From NCBI GenBank assembly GCA_023897205.1, contig JAHWDD010000002.1, positions 1,612,001-1,676,000 of the forward strand: a stretch of DNA of 64,000 nucleotides, read 5' to 3'. This DNA is from Exophiala sp. HKRS030. Its lineage: Eukaryota; Ascomycota; Eurotiomycetes; Chaetothyriales; Herpotrichiellaceae. A model generated the notes under the pieces. That model worked only from the letters and a program-made list of their open reading frames with translations, was not told where the DNA came from and searched no databases. Below, one piece after another: positions 21,301-30,626 of this stretch; within the stretch, counting starts at the first letter, position 1; each line of letters starts with the position of its first letter. Made by a program: the position numbers and the translations under genes.

Positions 21301-23657
21301 ATGTGTACTCCGTTCGCTATCCTGTGGCTGTTCTTGGTGACAGTAATCCAGGCAATCAACATCACCACCGCGTCACCCTCAAAGACTTGTTGCAATGGCA
21401 CTGGAACTGTTACTGAAACAGTCTTTACCACCATCCACCCGATCCCTGTTTTGCACACTACTATCACGGTCTCTCCCCTTCCTCTTTCGTCCGTCTCTGT
21501 CGTCCCTCCGGTTCCAAAGTATCCAAATGCCACCGCCTGCACTGAAGTTCACAACCTCACTGTCACCAGTAAGTTGCCAAACCAAAACCTCACCGTGCGA
21601 GTGAGAATGCATGGAGTCTATCAAGCTAATTTGAAAAAACAGTCGACAAGACTTTGGTTGTATCCAAGACGTTCACTACCACCGCTACCGCTACCGTGGT
21701 TCAAAATGGCAGCTTGATGGGTGAGTCTGAGTCTGAGTCTGAATCTGAATCTTTGAGTTCCAACTCAAATTCACGTTTTGCCCGTTTTTTCGCGACGCGT
21801 CAAAACACGAATTTTGAAGAAACAAAAACAACTAACTTCAATGTGTTCGCAGTTCACTCATCCGATCTGTTTACTACTTCCACTAGTACCCACACCCTCT
21901 TTACCACTGGTATGATATTGATCTCTGCGAGATTGCAAAAAGAAAGAATAAAGAAGATTGAGGACCTGACAATGAAGTAGTCACAACCGGACACAATGAG
22001 ACCACTGGCACCGAACCTTCGGCTACAAAGGCAATTGTTCCAATCCCAACTGGTGCAGACAATGTCACTTCTACGACCACTGTGGTTGTTACCAGAATGA
22101 CCACTTCGACTCTAGGTGAGTATCTCTTCTAGCCTTGCCCTCATCGTTCAACGGCAAGATCTGACCATCATTGCAGCTTTGACCAATCTGACCAACACTG
22201 AGGTTGAGACTGTGTCTCCATTGTCTGTTCCGACCGTTACTTCTGTCGACACTACCACTCTGGGTACGTGTTGTATTGGTTCTTGTATCCCCTACTTCTT
22301 TACGCTGCAGCTCCTGCGTGAACGCATCGCAGCAAGATATCCCAACACATCACAATTTCACACCCCTTGCCTCTGCCTATCATCTACACTACACTGTGCT
22401 ATTTCTGATAGTAACCATTGCTAACATCTCTGGCCTTATACAGTGACAGTCACTCACACCGTCAATCTCTCCTTCTCTCCCTTGCCCACTGTGACTGCGC
22501 ACCCTCTGCCTCTCAAGACGGTCCATCCGAAGAACATCACGGTCTCGACCTTCACCTTTCACGACACCACAATTGTGGCTCACACTACGGGTACTCTGGG
22601 GTTGTTGTCTCTGTCGTCAACCGACAATGGTGAAGCAAGCACCACCACCACGACCATCACCGTCGTCGACAATGGTACGGACACGGCCACTGCCATTACA
22701 TCTTCCGACCCGAATATCGTTGTCGCTCCGACTGGCGTCAGCGTCGATTTCGGTACAGGATTTGGTACGGGAACAGGGACAGCATTCTTCCCGCTGATGA
22801 CCAACGGAACATTCACCGCAGCAACCTTGACCCCGACCGCCCCCTTTGGCATTCTCCTATCATCGACGACCACCACCTCCGGAGGATTCACCACCAACAT
22901 GAGTGGCCATACCATCTCCCCCGAGAGTCAACAAAATCTACCCGCCAATGCTGCCGTCGGCCGCGCCCAAGCTCCGGTTTTCTTCAAGTATGCAGTGCGC
23001 ATGTTGACTCTTTTCCGTTCGGTTCACGCAAATGTCGCCGTCACCGAGGCTCACACCTCTTCCGTTGTTGTCCAGAACAAGACTACGACTACAACGACTA
23101 CAACTCGTTGTACCGAGACTTCCACTACTTCCGTGGTCAGTGCCAATGGTGGCAACGGCAAGGGCCACAACTCGACAACCGTGACTTCAACACATACTGC
23201 ACTCGTTACAGTCCCGGTCACAAAGATCAATGCCACCTTGCCACGACCACACTCGCGTCACACCCCGGCAGTCTCTGCTGCACACACTGGTGACAGAAAC
23301 GACAACCAGACGACCGCATCTCCGACTGGAATCTGGCAAAACACCACGACCACACGTGGATCTTCATCGAAGTCGACCCACGCCATGATGACATCGACGT
23401 CCACCTCGGTGGCTGTCATTCCAACTCCTCACGGGTCCGTGTTCGAGTCCATGGTCACGTCGGCAGGTCACACTCTTGGTGTTCTCGTCGTCAACGCTTC
23501 TTCGAGTCAAACTCAAGCTCGGAACAACAAGAACCAAGTCGCTTCACCCACGGGTGTCGCCGGAGCATCCCAAGTCACCCCTCCGGTCAAGGGTCTGGTC
23601 CTTGTCACCTGTACCGGTTTGGTCTCTTTGGCCATCGGTGCTTGGGTTTTGTTGTGA
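21301..23657 (+). CDS. GPI-anchored Ser/Thr-rich cell-surface (mucin-like) protein
   Basis: Six exons: 21301-21568, 21643-21720, 21853-21909, 21981-22115, 22177-22263, 22444-23657, about 612 aa. All five introns are phase 1, so exons 2-5 (26, 19, 45 and 29 codons) are symmetric modules. The 3' site of intron 3 could be 3 nt earlier. Residues 1-18 form a signal peptide (FAILWLFLVTVIQA); the protein is then almost wholly Ser/Thr/Val/Pro with many N-glycosylation sequons and TTTTT runs. The last about 20 residues (LVTCTGLVSLAIGAWVLL) are a hydrophobic tail with no charged residues after it, the form of a GPI-addition signal. Probably a heavily O-mannosylated wall or plasma-membrane protein. No enzymatic domain seen. 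Exon ends are inferred from frame and splice consensus. Confidence 0.75.
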
Positions 23658-24496
23658 AAAACAAAACCCACAACCCTGATTCTCTGCTCCTCCAGCATTG
23701 CAAGATGGTTTACAACAAGTCTCGTCATTTTGTTTCGAACGCAAAACAAAGAGTCTCGACTGTCATCACACACGTTCGTTGACCGACCTACTGATTGATC
23801 GACTGATCGACCCTTTCTTTTCTTTTCACTTTTCTACCTGTGCTCGGTCAAGAGCCTGGATACAAAAAAAACCAACCCCAGTCATGGTCAATCTCGCTCA
23901 CTCGCCAATGGGTCTTCAAGAAGTCAACTTTGTTCATTCCAGACCAAACACCGAGTCGGCATTGGTTTCTTCTTTCCAACTTTTCAATATGTCCACGACG
24001 TTTTTCCCTTCAACAATATCACGCCAAACCCATCCAAAATTGAAACTGGGGTTTTGAACTACCCCCTTGTTGCGCAGTTCCAGTGTGCAAGCAAGGAGGC
24101 TTCAATCATCCTATCAGGATGATGGGAATGGGAATGGGAATGGGAATGGGAATTTTTCTGTCTCTCAATTCAGGAAAACCCCATCAGAAGGAATGCTTCT
24201 TCTCCTTTTCAGGATCGACCTTGACTTTTTCTTAACGAGCTTTTTTGCTTATGCGCATTATTTTCTAATTACAAACAAAAAAATGAGGCGGATGTGCCAT
24301 TGACCATGGTCATGACAGTTGGTCACATTAACAAAACATAGAATCCAAAGGATACTTTCCATACACTTCCATGTCCTCTGTAATCATGCTCTGTAAAGTT
24401 CGGTTCCAATGTTCCTCCATCATTCCTAATCACTATACACTTCTCCCGTTCCCGACGCACGCAAACTGGCCCAACCGTGTGTTGCCTCAACCTCAC
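23658..24496. other. Intergenic, tail-to-tail with hexamer repeat
   Basis: Convergent 3' ends of the GPI protein gene and the large disordered-protein gene. No supported ORF. Holds a GGGAAT repeat at 24124-24153. Confidence 0.5.
24124..24153 (+). repeat. (GGGAAT)5 tandem repeat
   Basis: Five perfect hexamer units. Five G3 runs separated by three-base spacers satisfy the simple G-quadruplex pattern on the plus strand. Confidence 0.9.
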
Positions 24497-27400
24497 TCAA
24501 TCCTGCTTCAAATGAATACTTGATATTTCCAGCCTGTGCCCTCTACTGCTATTCTCAATCTTCCTCAACAGCCCTTTCTTGGCTATTTCCAACTCTTCTC
24601 CAAGTTGAGCCTCGAAGTTGGTAGTACTGTCTCGAAGCTCCGAGCTTAATAGCCTATGCATCGTCTCATTGCCTTCACAACAAACTTGGTCCGTCCACTC
24701 ACTCATACTGCGTATGTCAGCATCACTTCGGAGCGCCGAAAGACTACCGACACAGTCTTTATACACTTGTGCCCACGGTTCAGAGTTCGAAGGCGCTGGT
24801 TCACCCTTGGCCGATGATGTGAAGTTTTCAAATGGGGCGGAGTCGCTTCCGTCCTTGCTCGACTGTTCTCGAAAGTGTTCTAGACCTGGGATAACTTCAA
24901 GGTCCGGGTTTCTGGCGTTCGCACCAAGGCTAATACTGCTTCGATGCCCATAGTGGTCGACATACGCTTTGAAATCCGAGCTGCTGCTCCTGTAGAGTTT
25001 CTTCCACCTTCCAACTAGGCCTCGGCGGCCTTTCTTTACTCGAATTACCAGGTTCTGGTTGGCACTGCGCGGAAGGGGCATACTCTTCGTCTTTCCCTTG
25101 TCCATACGATGTTTGCGGCCGAAAGGTAATCTTCTCAGTGATCCACCAGGAGTATACATCCCTAGGGGTGTCAGAGACCTGTTCCATGTCGTTGTGGGCG
25201 TCGATCTCGGAGGACAAACATCATTTGATTGGTCTTTGGCAAAATCCTCAACTATGACACCATCTTTGCGCCCTGCTGATCCACATCTTTCATTTCTGGT
25301 ATGACTTGGGAAGCGACTCCAAACCCCAAGCAGATCTTTCAATGGTGTGCTTGAGCTCGAGCTTCCAGGCTCGTCTTCTGCAAGGTTTTGTGTCGCAAAA
25401 CGTTTTCCAAAATCTAGTATGCTCTTTTTCCGTTTCTTCTCTACCAAAAGGACTGGAGCTACTGAATGTGTCTCGCTAGCTGTAACCTCGTGCTGTTCAG
25501 TATTGGTTCGTGGTATCTCTTCCGATACAGAGAGTCGTTGCCGTGATCGAATTACATGGGTTGGCCCCTTTTCTACTGCCAGAATATGACTAGTAACTTC
25601 CGGGTTTGAGTTGTCCGTACTGAGACTCGACCTTCGATTTCTCCTCCTTCCATCGCGATCAAATTTGGGTGCTGTGAGAAAGCCACCCATGGAGTCATCA
25701 GTCGGCTCATCTAAAGCTCGTTTGAGAGTTCTCCTCCAGATGTCAGTTGTTGATTCATCCAAGATAGGCTTACTGCATCGATCAGTAGACGGCATGTCGG
25801 AAGCTGTCGAGTATTGTCGTGGTCTTGACCACAATGGTCGACACGGACTTCCAGAATCACTCTCTGACCTGATTGGCCTACGTCGTCGAGGAATTTCGAT
25901 TTCACTCAGTCTCTCGTTACATGTGTCGTGAACTTCCTGCGCACTGATCTCCGTGAGCTGTTCTCTTCTGGCATCCTGGAGCTCGCCGTAACTGATTACA
26001 CTTAAAGCTTCGTTAGCTTCGGTGAGGGCCCGCGTCCGTCTTGCAGAGGCGTTGCGCAGATGTCTTCTTCCTTCGGCAGGTCTGCCTGGCATGCTCACGC
26101 TTCTGTGGTGGCTGAGTAATGGACCTGGTTTGTCCTCATTAAAAGCATCTCGTTGCTGCTGTAACGACTGCCTGCCAAACCATGCACTCTCCTCAGCAAC
26201 AGACAAGCTACCCAAGCTAGGATAGGACGATCGAAGAGGAAAGCTGACAGTTTCTGACCTGCCCCCGATTGCGATGCTGTTCGGGTTTCTTCGCGGTACA
26301 CCACTGTGTGGTTCATCCAGATCAGCAGCCTCGTCATCACTACAATAGTAGGAAGATGAGTCTCCTCGGCTCACAATGGGTCGCGAACCTCTGAGTTGTG
26401 GGGCATAAGTACTGGATGTGCTAGGTCTCCATACCAGTCGCGGTATATCCTGACTAGACTCGCTTTCAAAAAGTCGCATTGTTTGTGGATCTGACGGCAG
26501 GCGATTGTGCTCCGAAGTTGTAGTGCCTGGCATGCGACTGGATGGCGAAGTCAAGTGTGTCGTCGGACAGTATTCCATCGAGTTCTTGTTGGATCGAATT
26601 ATAGTGGTGTGGCTGGTATCTGGACGGGAGCTTCCAGCAATAAATGATGGGCTTGCCAACCTCTGAGAAATCCGCATGTTGTAGAGATGGATGGAATCGC
26701 AGTCAGACTCGTCCACGGATGTCATATATCTGCCTGATACATCATCTTTGCTAGACATAGTGGCCATCCGAGGGGAGGACGAAATATTAGGAGTCGGTTT
26801 TGCTTGATCCGAGGTGGCGCTTGGTTTATCCTCTGTGGAAGTTTTAATTTCCGTAGAATCGCGCTCGCCAAACTGAGTGATCGCGTTAATCAAGCTGGTG
26901 TCTAGGTTGGAGATCAAGCTGTTTCGGTTGTTGTCTGTCGTTGAAACAACGCTGTCTCTCTTCTCCCCATCCATTGAATCACCCATCCTTTTTGACATTC
27001 CTTGGCTATCTTTATTTTTGTCTTGATTCAAGGAAGCAGATTCGGGGTGAGCTGTATCTAATGGAGGAGTTTCGTAAGTAGGGAGTTGATGTAGTTTGGC
27101 GACAGCGTTATCAGCGACATCAGATGACTGCCTCGAGAGACTGCCAGGAGCATCGCTCTGTCCATCCACCAAGAATGTTGACCTAGGAGGAGCGGAAGGT
27201 AATGGAGGTCCAAGAGCGGGACGCGAGGTCGGCTTCGTAGGAGAGCCTCCTGCCAGATCATGCTTGATGGATGACCTTCTAGAAGAAGGATGTAGTAGCG
27301 CCTCTGCTGCTTGTGGACTGAGTTTGAGGGTCGCGTCACTACATTTTAGCATTGTCGTTTGAATACTTTTGGCGTCACTGTCGTAGCCACCTTCACTGCC

Positions 27401-27955
27401 CGACCTAGACATGAGTAGCTCTAGAAGACCCGTTGAACGTTGACTCAGGGCCGCCTCTTGATGCTCCGGCTCCAATGGTGCTGGTTGGGGTACTTTGGAT
27501 ACCCGAACCGTATCGTCAGAGCCGATTTGTAATTTGGAGCTGCTCTTGCTCACCCCCGACTCTGACAATTTTTGCTTGATGTGTTTGCCCAATTGCTCGA
27601 TACGGCCTGGCTGTTTCTGATCATCAGAACGCTTTGTTCCGAATTTGAAATCAGCATCGAATGAGGATTCTCTCTGGTGTGTTCGTTCATGTGGTCTCAG
27701 AGCTGTCTGATAGCCTCGAACGGAAGAAGATGACCTAAATATCTGCCGTAGAGCATCTGTGTCCGTAGTATGGGAACCCGAGTGACCAACCGAATGGGGC
27801 ACGGTATTTGCAGGGAGGGACATTGACGAAGCCGAAGCCGGATTGGGAAGTGACTTGAGGTCGGATGCTTCATATTCATCCCCATGGCTGCGGACGCCGA
27901 AGCACGATAATAGGGGAGACAATAGTTTCTTAACGGTTCGCATTGTAAATAGCAT
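24497..27955 (-). CDS. Large intrinsically disordered hypothetical protein
   Basis: Single uninterrupted frame of about 1152 aa from the ATG at 27953-27955; a second ATG 12 bp downstream (27943) is equally good. The frame continues upstream to a TTG at 28060, which I reject. The N-terminus MLFTMRTVKKLLSPLL is hydrophobic and basic, perhaps an amphipathic membrane-binding helix. The rest is Ser/Pro/Arg-rich and largely disordered, with many RRxS and SP sites suggesting phosphorylation. Basic patches (KKRKKSILDFG, KKGRRGLVGRWKKLY) occur in the C-terminal third, and the last about 60 residues look helical (LGEELEIAKKGLLRKIE). I recognise no named domain. Coding status is supported by the length of a stop-free frame without introns. 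Confidence 0.8.
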   Translation of the reverse strand: MLFTMRTVKKLLSPLLSCFGVRSHGDEYEASDLKSLPNPASASSMSLPANTVPHSVGHSGSHTTDTDALRQIFRSSSSVRGYQTALRPHERTHQRESSFDADFKFGTKRSDDQKQPGRIEQLGKHIKQKLSESGVSKSSSKLQIGSDDTVRVSKVPQPAPLEPEHQEAALSQRSTGLLELLMSRSGSEGGYDSDAKSIQTTMLKCSDATLKLSPQAAEALLHPSSRRSSIKHDLAGGSPTKPTSRPALGPPLPSAPPRSTFLVDGQSDAPGSLSRQSSDVADNAVAKLHQLPTYETPPLDTAHPESASLNQDKNKDSQGMSKRMGDSMDGEKRDSVVSTTDNNRNSLISNLDTSLINAITQFGERDSTEIKTSTEDKPSATSDQAKPTPNISSSPRMATMSSKDDVSGRYMTSVDESDCDSIHLYNMRISQRLASPSFIAGSSRPDTSHTTIIRSNKNSMEYCPTTHLTSPSSRMPGTTTSEHNRLPSDPQTMRLFESESSQDIPRLVWRPSTSSTYAPQLRGSRPIVSRGDSSSYYCSDDEAADLDEPHSGVPRRNPNSIAIGGRSETVSFPLRSSYPSLGSLSVAEESAWFGRQSLQQQRDAFNEDKPGPLLSHHRSVSMPGRPAEGRRHLRNASARRTRALTEANEALSVISYGELQDARREQLTEISAQEVHDTCNERLSEIEIPRRRRPIRSESDSGSPCRPLWSRPRQYSTASDMPSTDRCSKPILDESTTDIWRRTLKRALDEPTDDSMGGFLTAPKFDRDGRRRNRRSSLSTDNSNPEVTSHILAVEKGPTHVIRSRQRLSVSEEIPRTNTEQHEVTASETHSVAPVLLVEKKRKKSILDFGKRFATQNLAEDEPGSSSSSTPLKDLLGVWSRFPSHTRNERCGSAGRKDGVIVEDFAKDQSNDVCPPRSTPTTTWNRSLTPLGMYTPGGSLRRLPFGRKHRMDKGKTKSMPLPRSANQNLVIRVKKGRRGLVGRWKKLYRSSSSDFKAYVDHYGHRSSISLGANARNPDLEVIPGLEHFREQSSKDGSDSAPFENFTSSAKGEPAPSNSEPWAQVYKDCVGSLSALRSDADIRSMSEWTDQVCCEGNETMHRLLSSELRDSTTNFEAQLGEELEIAKKGLLRKIENSSRGHRLEISSIHLKQD

Positions 27956-28848
27956 GTAAAATGTAAATTCAAAACGTGATGAGAGGGGAAGCGATGCTAG
28001 ACTGTTAGTTCTCGGAAGCGATTTGAGGGAATGCTCTTTCGAGGAATAAGAGAGAAGCAAAGCAAATAAAGGGATCTGACAGTATGGTCATGATAGAGAA
28101 ATGCCACGTAGGTATGGCAAGGAAAGAATCAACGCAGGGAAGAGGGGGGAGGAGCACGTAGTCAGAGGAAAAGGCAGGAACTGCTCTGCAACTGCCTTAC
28201 ATTGCATGAGCTTCATGTTGGATGCTTCAGCACTTTTTCGATACAACGCTATAGTGGGATGGATGTCGACGCCTCGAAATCTCTGCGAAAGACGTAAAGT
28301 TGCTCATGTTCGTCAGTGTCGCAAAGCATAGATCTGATGCAAACATTCTGTTCCTTCTTTCGACTTTGATTAAAGTGACATCTTCATGAGATAACGGAAC
28401 GCTTGATGGATCTGTGGCACCGCATCATCGTCGCTAGACTGGCAATCTCGAATTCACGGTTGATTAGCGACTGATGCAAGTATGTCGTGAAAGAGTGATA
28501 GACGTATTGAGGGTGTCGCACTGCCCATCACGTGAGTGAGCTGGAAAGTACGGCAGATTATTTAGCCGCCTACGCACTTATACAGAAGAGCATAGTGGCA
28601 CCAGTGTCTGTTTCAAATCCCGTAACGTTTCACAAGGGCCACTTTGAAAGTACAGATCCAGAGTTGCACAATTGTCTTGTTCAAACGCTCCAGATTATAT
28701 TTTAAGAAGTCCTAACTGAGTGTACTTGGACTTGATCAAACAAAATGATCTAACGATTCGACCAAAGTTGACTACTAGACATTCAGTGAACGACCAATAC
28801 ATTTATCGACGTCGGGGCGTTCACGGATTCTAGGTACTTCTTCCCGAG
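27956..28848. other. Divergent promoter region, large disordered protein / RUS-family gene
   Basis: Head-to-head genes with 0.9 kb between the start codons. No supported ORF. Polypurine tract around 28120-28160. Confidence 0.5.
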
Positions 28849-30222
28849 ATGACTACCAAATGGACGCATAAGTTATCTATTACTGAGCTCGATGAGGATG
28901 GTCTCCCATCGGTCGTCTACCAACTCGACCCAGCTACAGCCCGTGTCAGAAGACAATCAGCCCAGAAGTCCGCCTCCATCACATCACGCTCAATTCTTCA
29001 GAGATGCATATCACCGTTTCTGCCAGCTGGCTATCCTTCCACGGTGACCCCTGACTACACTCCTTATCAGATCTGGGACTCGGTACAAGCATTCGCCTCC
29101 ACTATTGCTGGTCTGCTGGCGTCAAGGGCCGTGTTCGTCGGCATGGGTGTTGGATCCGAGGATGCGTCGCTAGTCACCACAATGTTGCTATACATCGCTC
29201 AGGAAACGATTGGCCGAGTTGCTACAATCCTCTTTGCTCATCGTTTTTCTCAGCGTATCGAAGCCGAAGTCAAATTCTATCGATTCTTTGCTGACATTGT
29301 CAATGACATTGCTTTCGTGCTAGACTGCATGAGTCCTGCTATGCCTCTGCTCGGACGGGTGTTGACGCTCTGCATCAGCAACGCATGTCGAGCAATGTGT
29401 GGAGTTGCTGGTGGTAGCAGTAAGGCTATCTTGAGTTCCCACTTTGCCAAAGCAGGGAATATAGGTGAGCTGAACGCGAAAGATGGAAGTCAAGAGACTG
29501 TCATTAGTCTAGTAGGAATGTGGGCAGGCGGCCTGGTTGTCAGCAAAGTCCACGGAACAAAGGCCACATGGTCTCTTCTGGTGCCTCTATTAATGCTACA
29601 TCTATGGGCCAATTGGCAAGCCGTGAGAAGTGTCCGCTTGAACTCTTTAAACAGTGAAAGAGCGGCAATTTTCTTCACAAACTTGATCGATGGCCGGATC
29701 ATGACTCCTGATGTAGTGGGGGAGCAGGAATCGGTGCTCAGACGAACAAATCATGGGATGGACCTTCAACTTGGTCTTGATTTGAATTCCTTCCTGCATT
29801 TCATGCAAACATCATTGAGGAGCGAATCTGATGCACTTATGGAGTTCAACCATGTGGTTGAAATCTTCGCGAAGGAAGAGTACCTGCTCTGGGTTGATTA
29901 TGAGAGAAGGAAGGGTGTCATGGTGCTGAAAGAAACAGCGACAGCTCAGGCTCAATTAAAAGGCTTCTGGCAGCTGGTTCTATGCTTGCGTGGCAATCTG
30001 CCCTTGACCAGAGATCTCAAGGTTCAACAAGATTCGACTGCCGCCAAGTCTGAGGCCTCGAATGTGCTCGTGTCCTCTATGTACAAGGTTCATGAAGAGT
30101 GGCAGCAGGTCCGAAATCAAGCTCAACAAGTCGGCTGGGATCTCGATGCGACAAACTTAGTCAATGGCCAAGGACGCCGGATCCGAGTAAAACTTGCCTC
30201 TGAGGATAAGAAGGACAAGTGA
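28849..30222 (+). CDS. RUS (root UVB sensitive)/DUF647 family protein
   Basis: Single exon, 457 aa. The family core is clear: FLPAGYPSTVTPDYTPYQIWDS near residue 55-75, a set of hydrophobic helices, CRAMCGVAGGSSKA and AKDGSQETVISLVGM, which are the most conserved DUF647 blocks. The C-terminal about 170 residues are the less conserved tail found in the family. Plant RUS1/RUS2 act in plastids and are linked to vitamin B6 homeostasis; the human member is RUSF1 (C16orf58). The fungal role is not known. No N-terminal signal; several segments (about 75-95, 210-240) could cross a membrane. The family is unusual in fungi compared with plants but is present in filamentous ascomycetes. Confidence 0.9.
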   Translation: MTTKWTHKLSITELDEDGLPSVVYQLDPATARVRRQSAQKSASITSRSILQRCISPFLPAGYPSTVTPDYTPYQIWDSVQAFASTIAGLLASRAVFVGMGVGSEDASLVTTMLLYIAQETIGRVATILFAHRFSQRIEAEVKFYRFFADIVNDIAFVLDCMSPAMPLLGRVLTLCISNACRAMCGVAGGSSKAILSSHFAKAGNIGELNAKDGSQETVISLVGMWAGGLVVSKVHGTKATWSLLVPLLMLHLWANWQAVRSVRLNSLNSERAAIFFTNLIDGRIMTPDVVGEQESVLRRTNHGMDLQLGLDLNSFLHFMQTSLRSESDALMEFNHVVEIFAKEEYLLWVDYERRKGVMVLKETATAQAQLKGFWQLVLCLRGNLPLTRDLKVQQDSTAAKSEASNVLVSSMYKVHEEWQQVRNQAQQVGWDLDATNLVNGQGRRIRVKLASEDKKDK

Positions 30223-30578
30223 AGAGACAGACTAGCAAACTTCGCTTCCACGTCAATAGCGTCGACTGTCACATACCTGGTGGAGATGTGGTATGCGAGG
30301 GTGCTACCTAGAACGGATGCGTCCATTTATGGCAGGCGAATAAGGCACGGAGCGTGCCTTGGTATCCTATTGTACAATACAATTGTAGCGGAGTAGGGCA
30401 ATTTTTGATGAATGCCACCTCACAGTGTTTGGTTGGAGCATTGAACAGAATGTTTGATGGCTGCAGGCGCCCAGATTGCAAGGGGGTTGATTTTTTTCCA
30501 TCACAGAGAGCTGAAGAGCCATTTACAAACAGACTGCCAATCTGGGCAAGGTTCTGGAATGTCCTTGAAACTGGGTAA

Positions 30579-30626
<48 letters not shown>

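Noticed and set aside
20971..21717. Upstream-extended frame of the GPI protein
   Set aside because: Starts at TTG and reads through the first intron; the ATG at 21301 opens a good signal peptide.
27956..28060. 35-codon N-terminal extension of the large disordered protein
   Set aside because: The first codon is TTG; the ATG at 27955 or 27943 is a better start.
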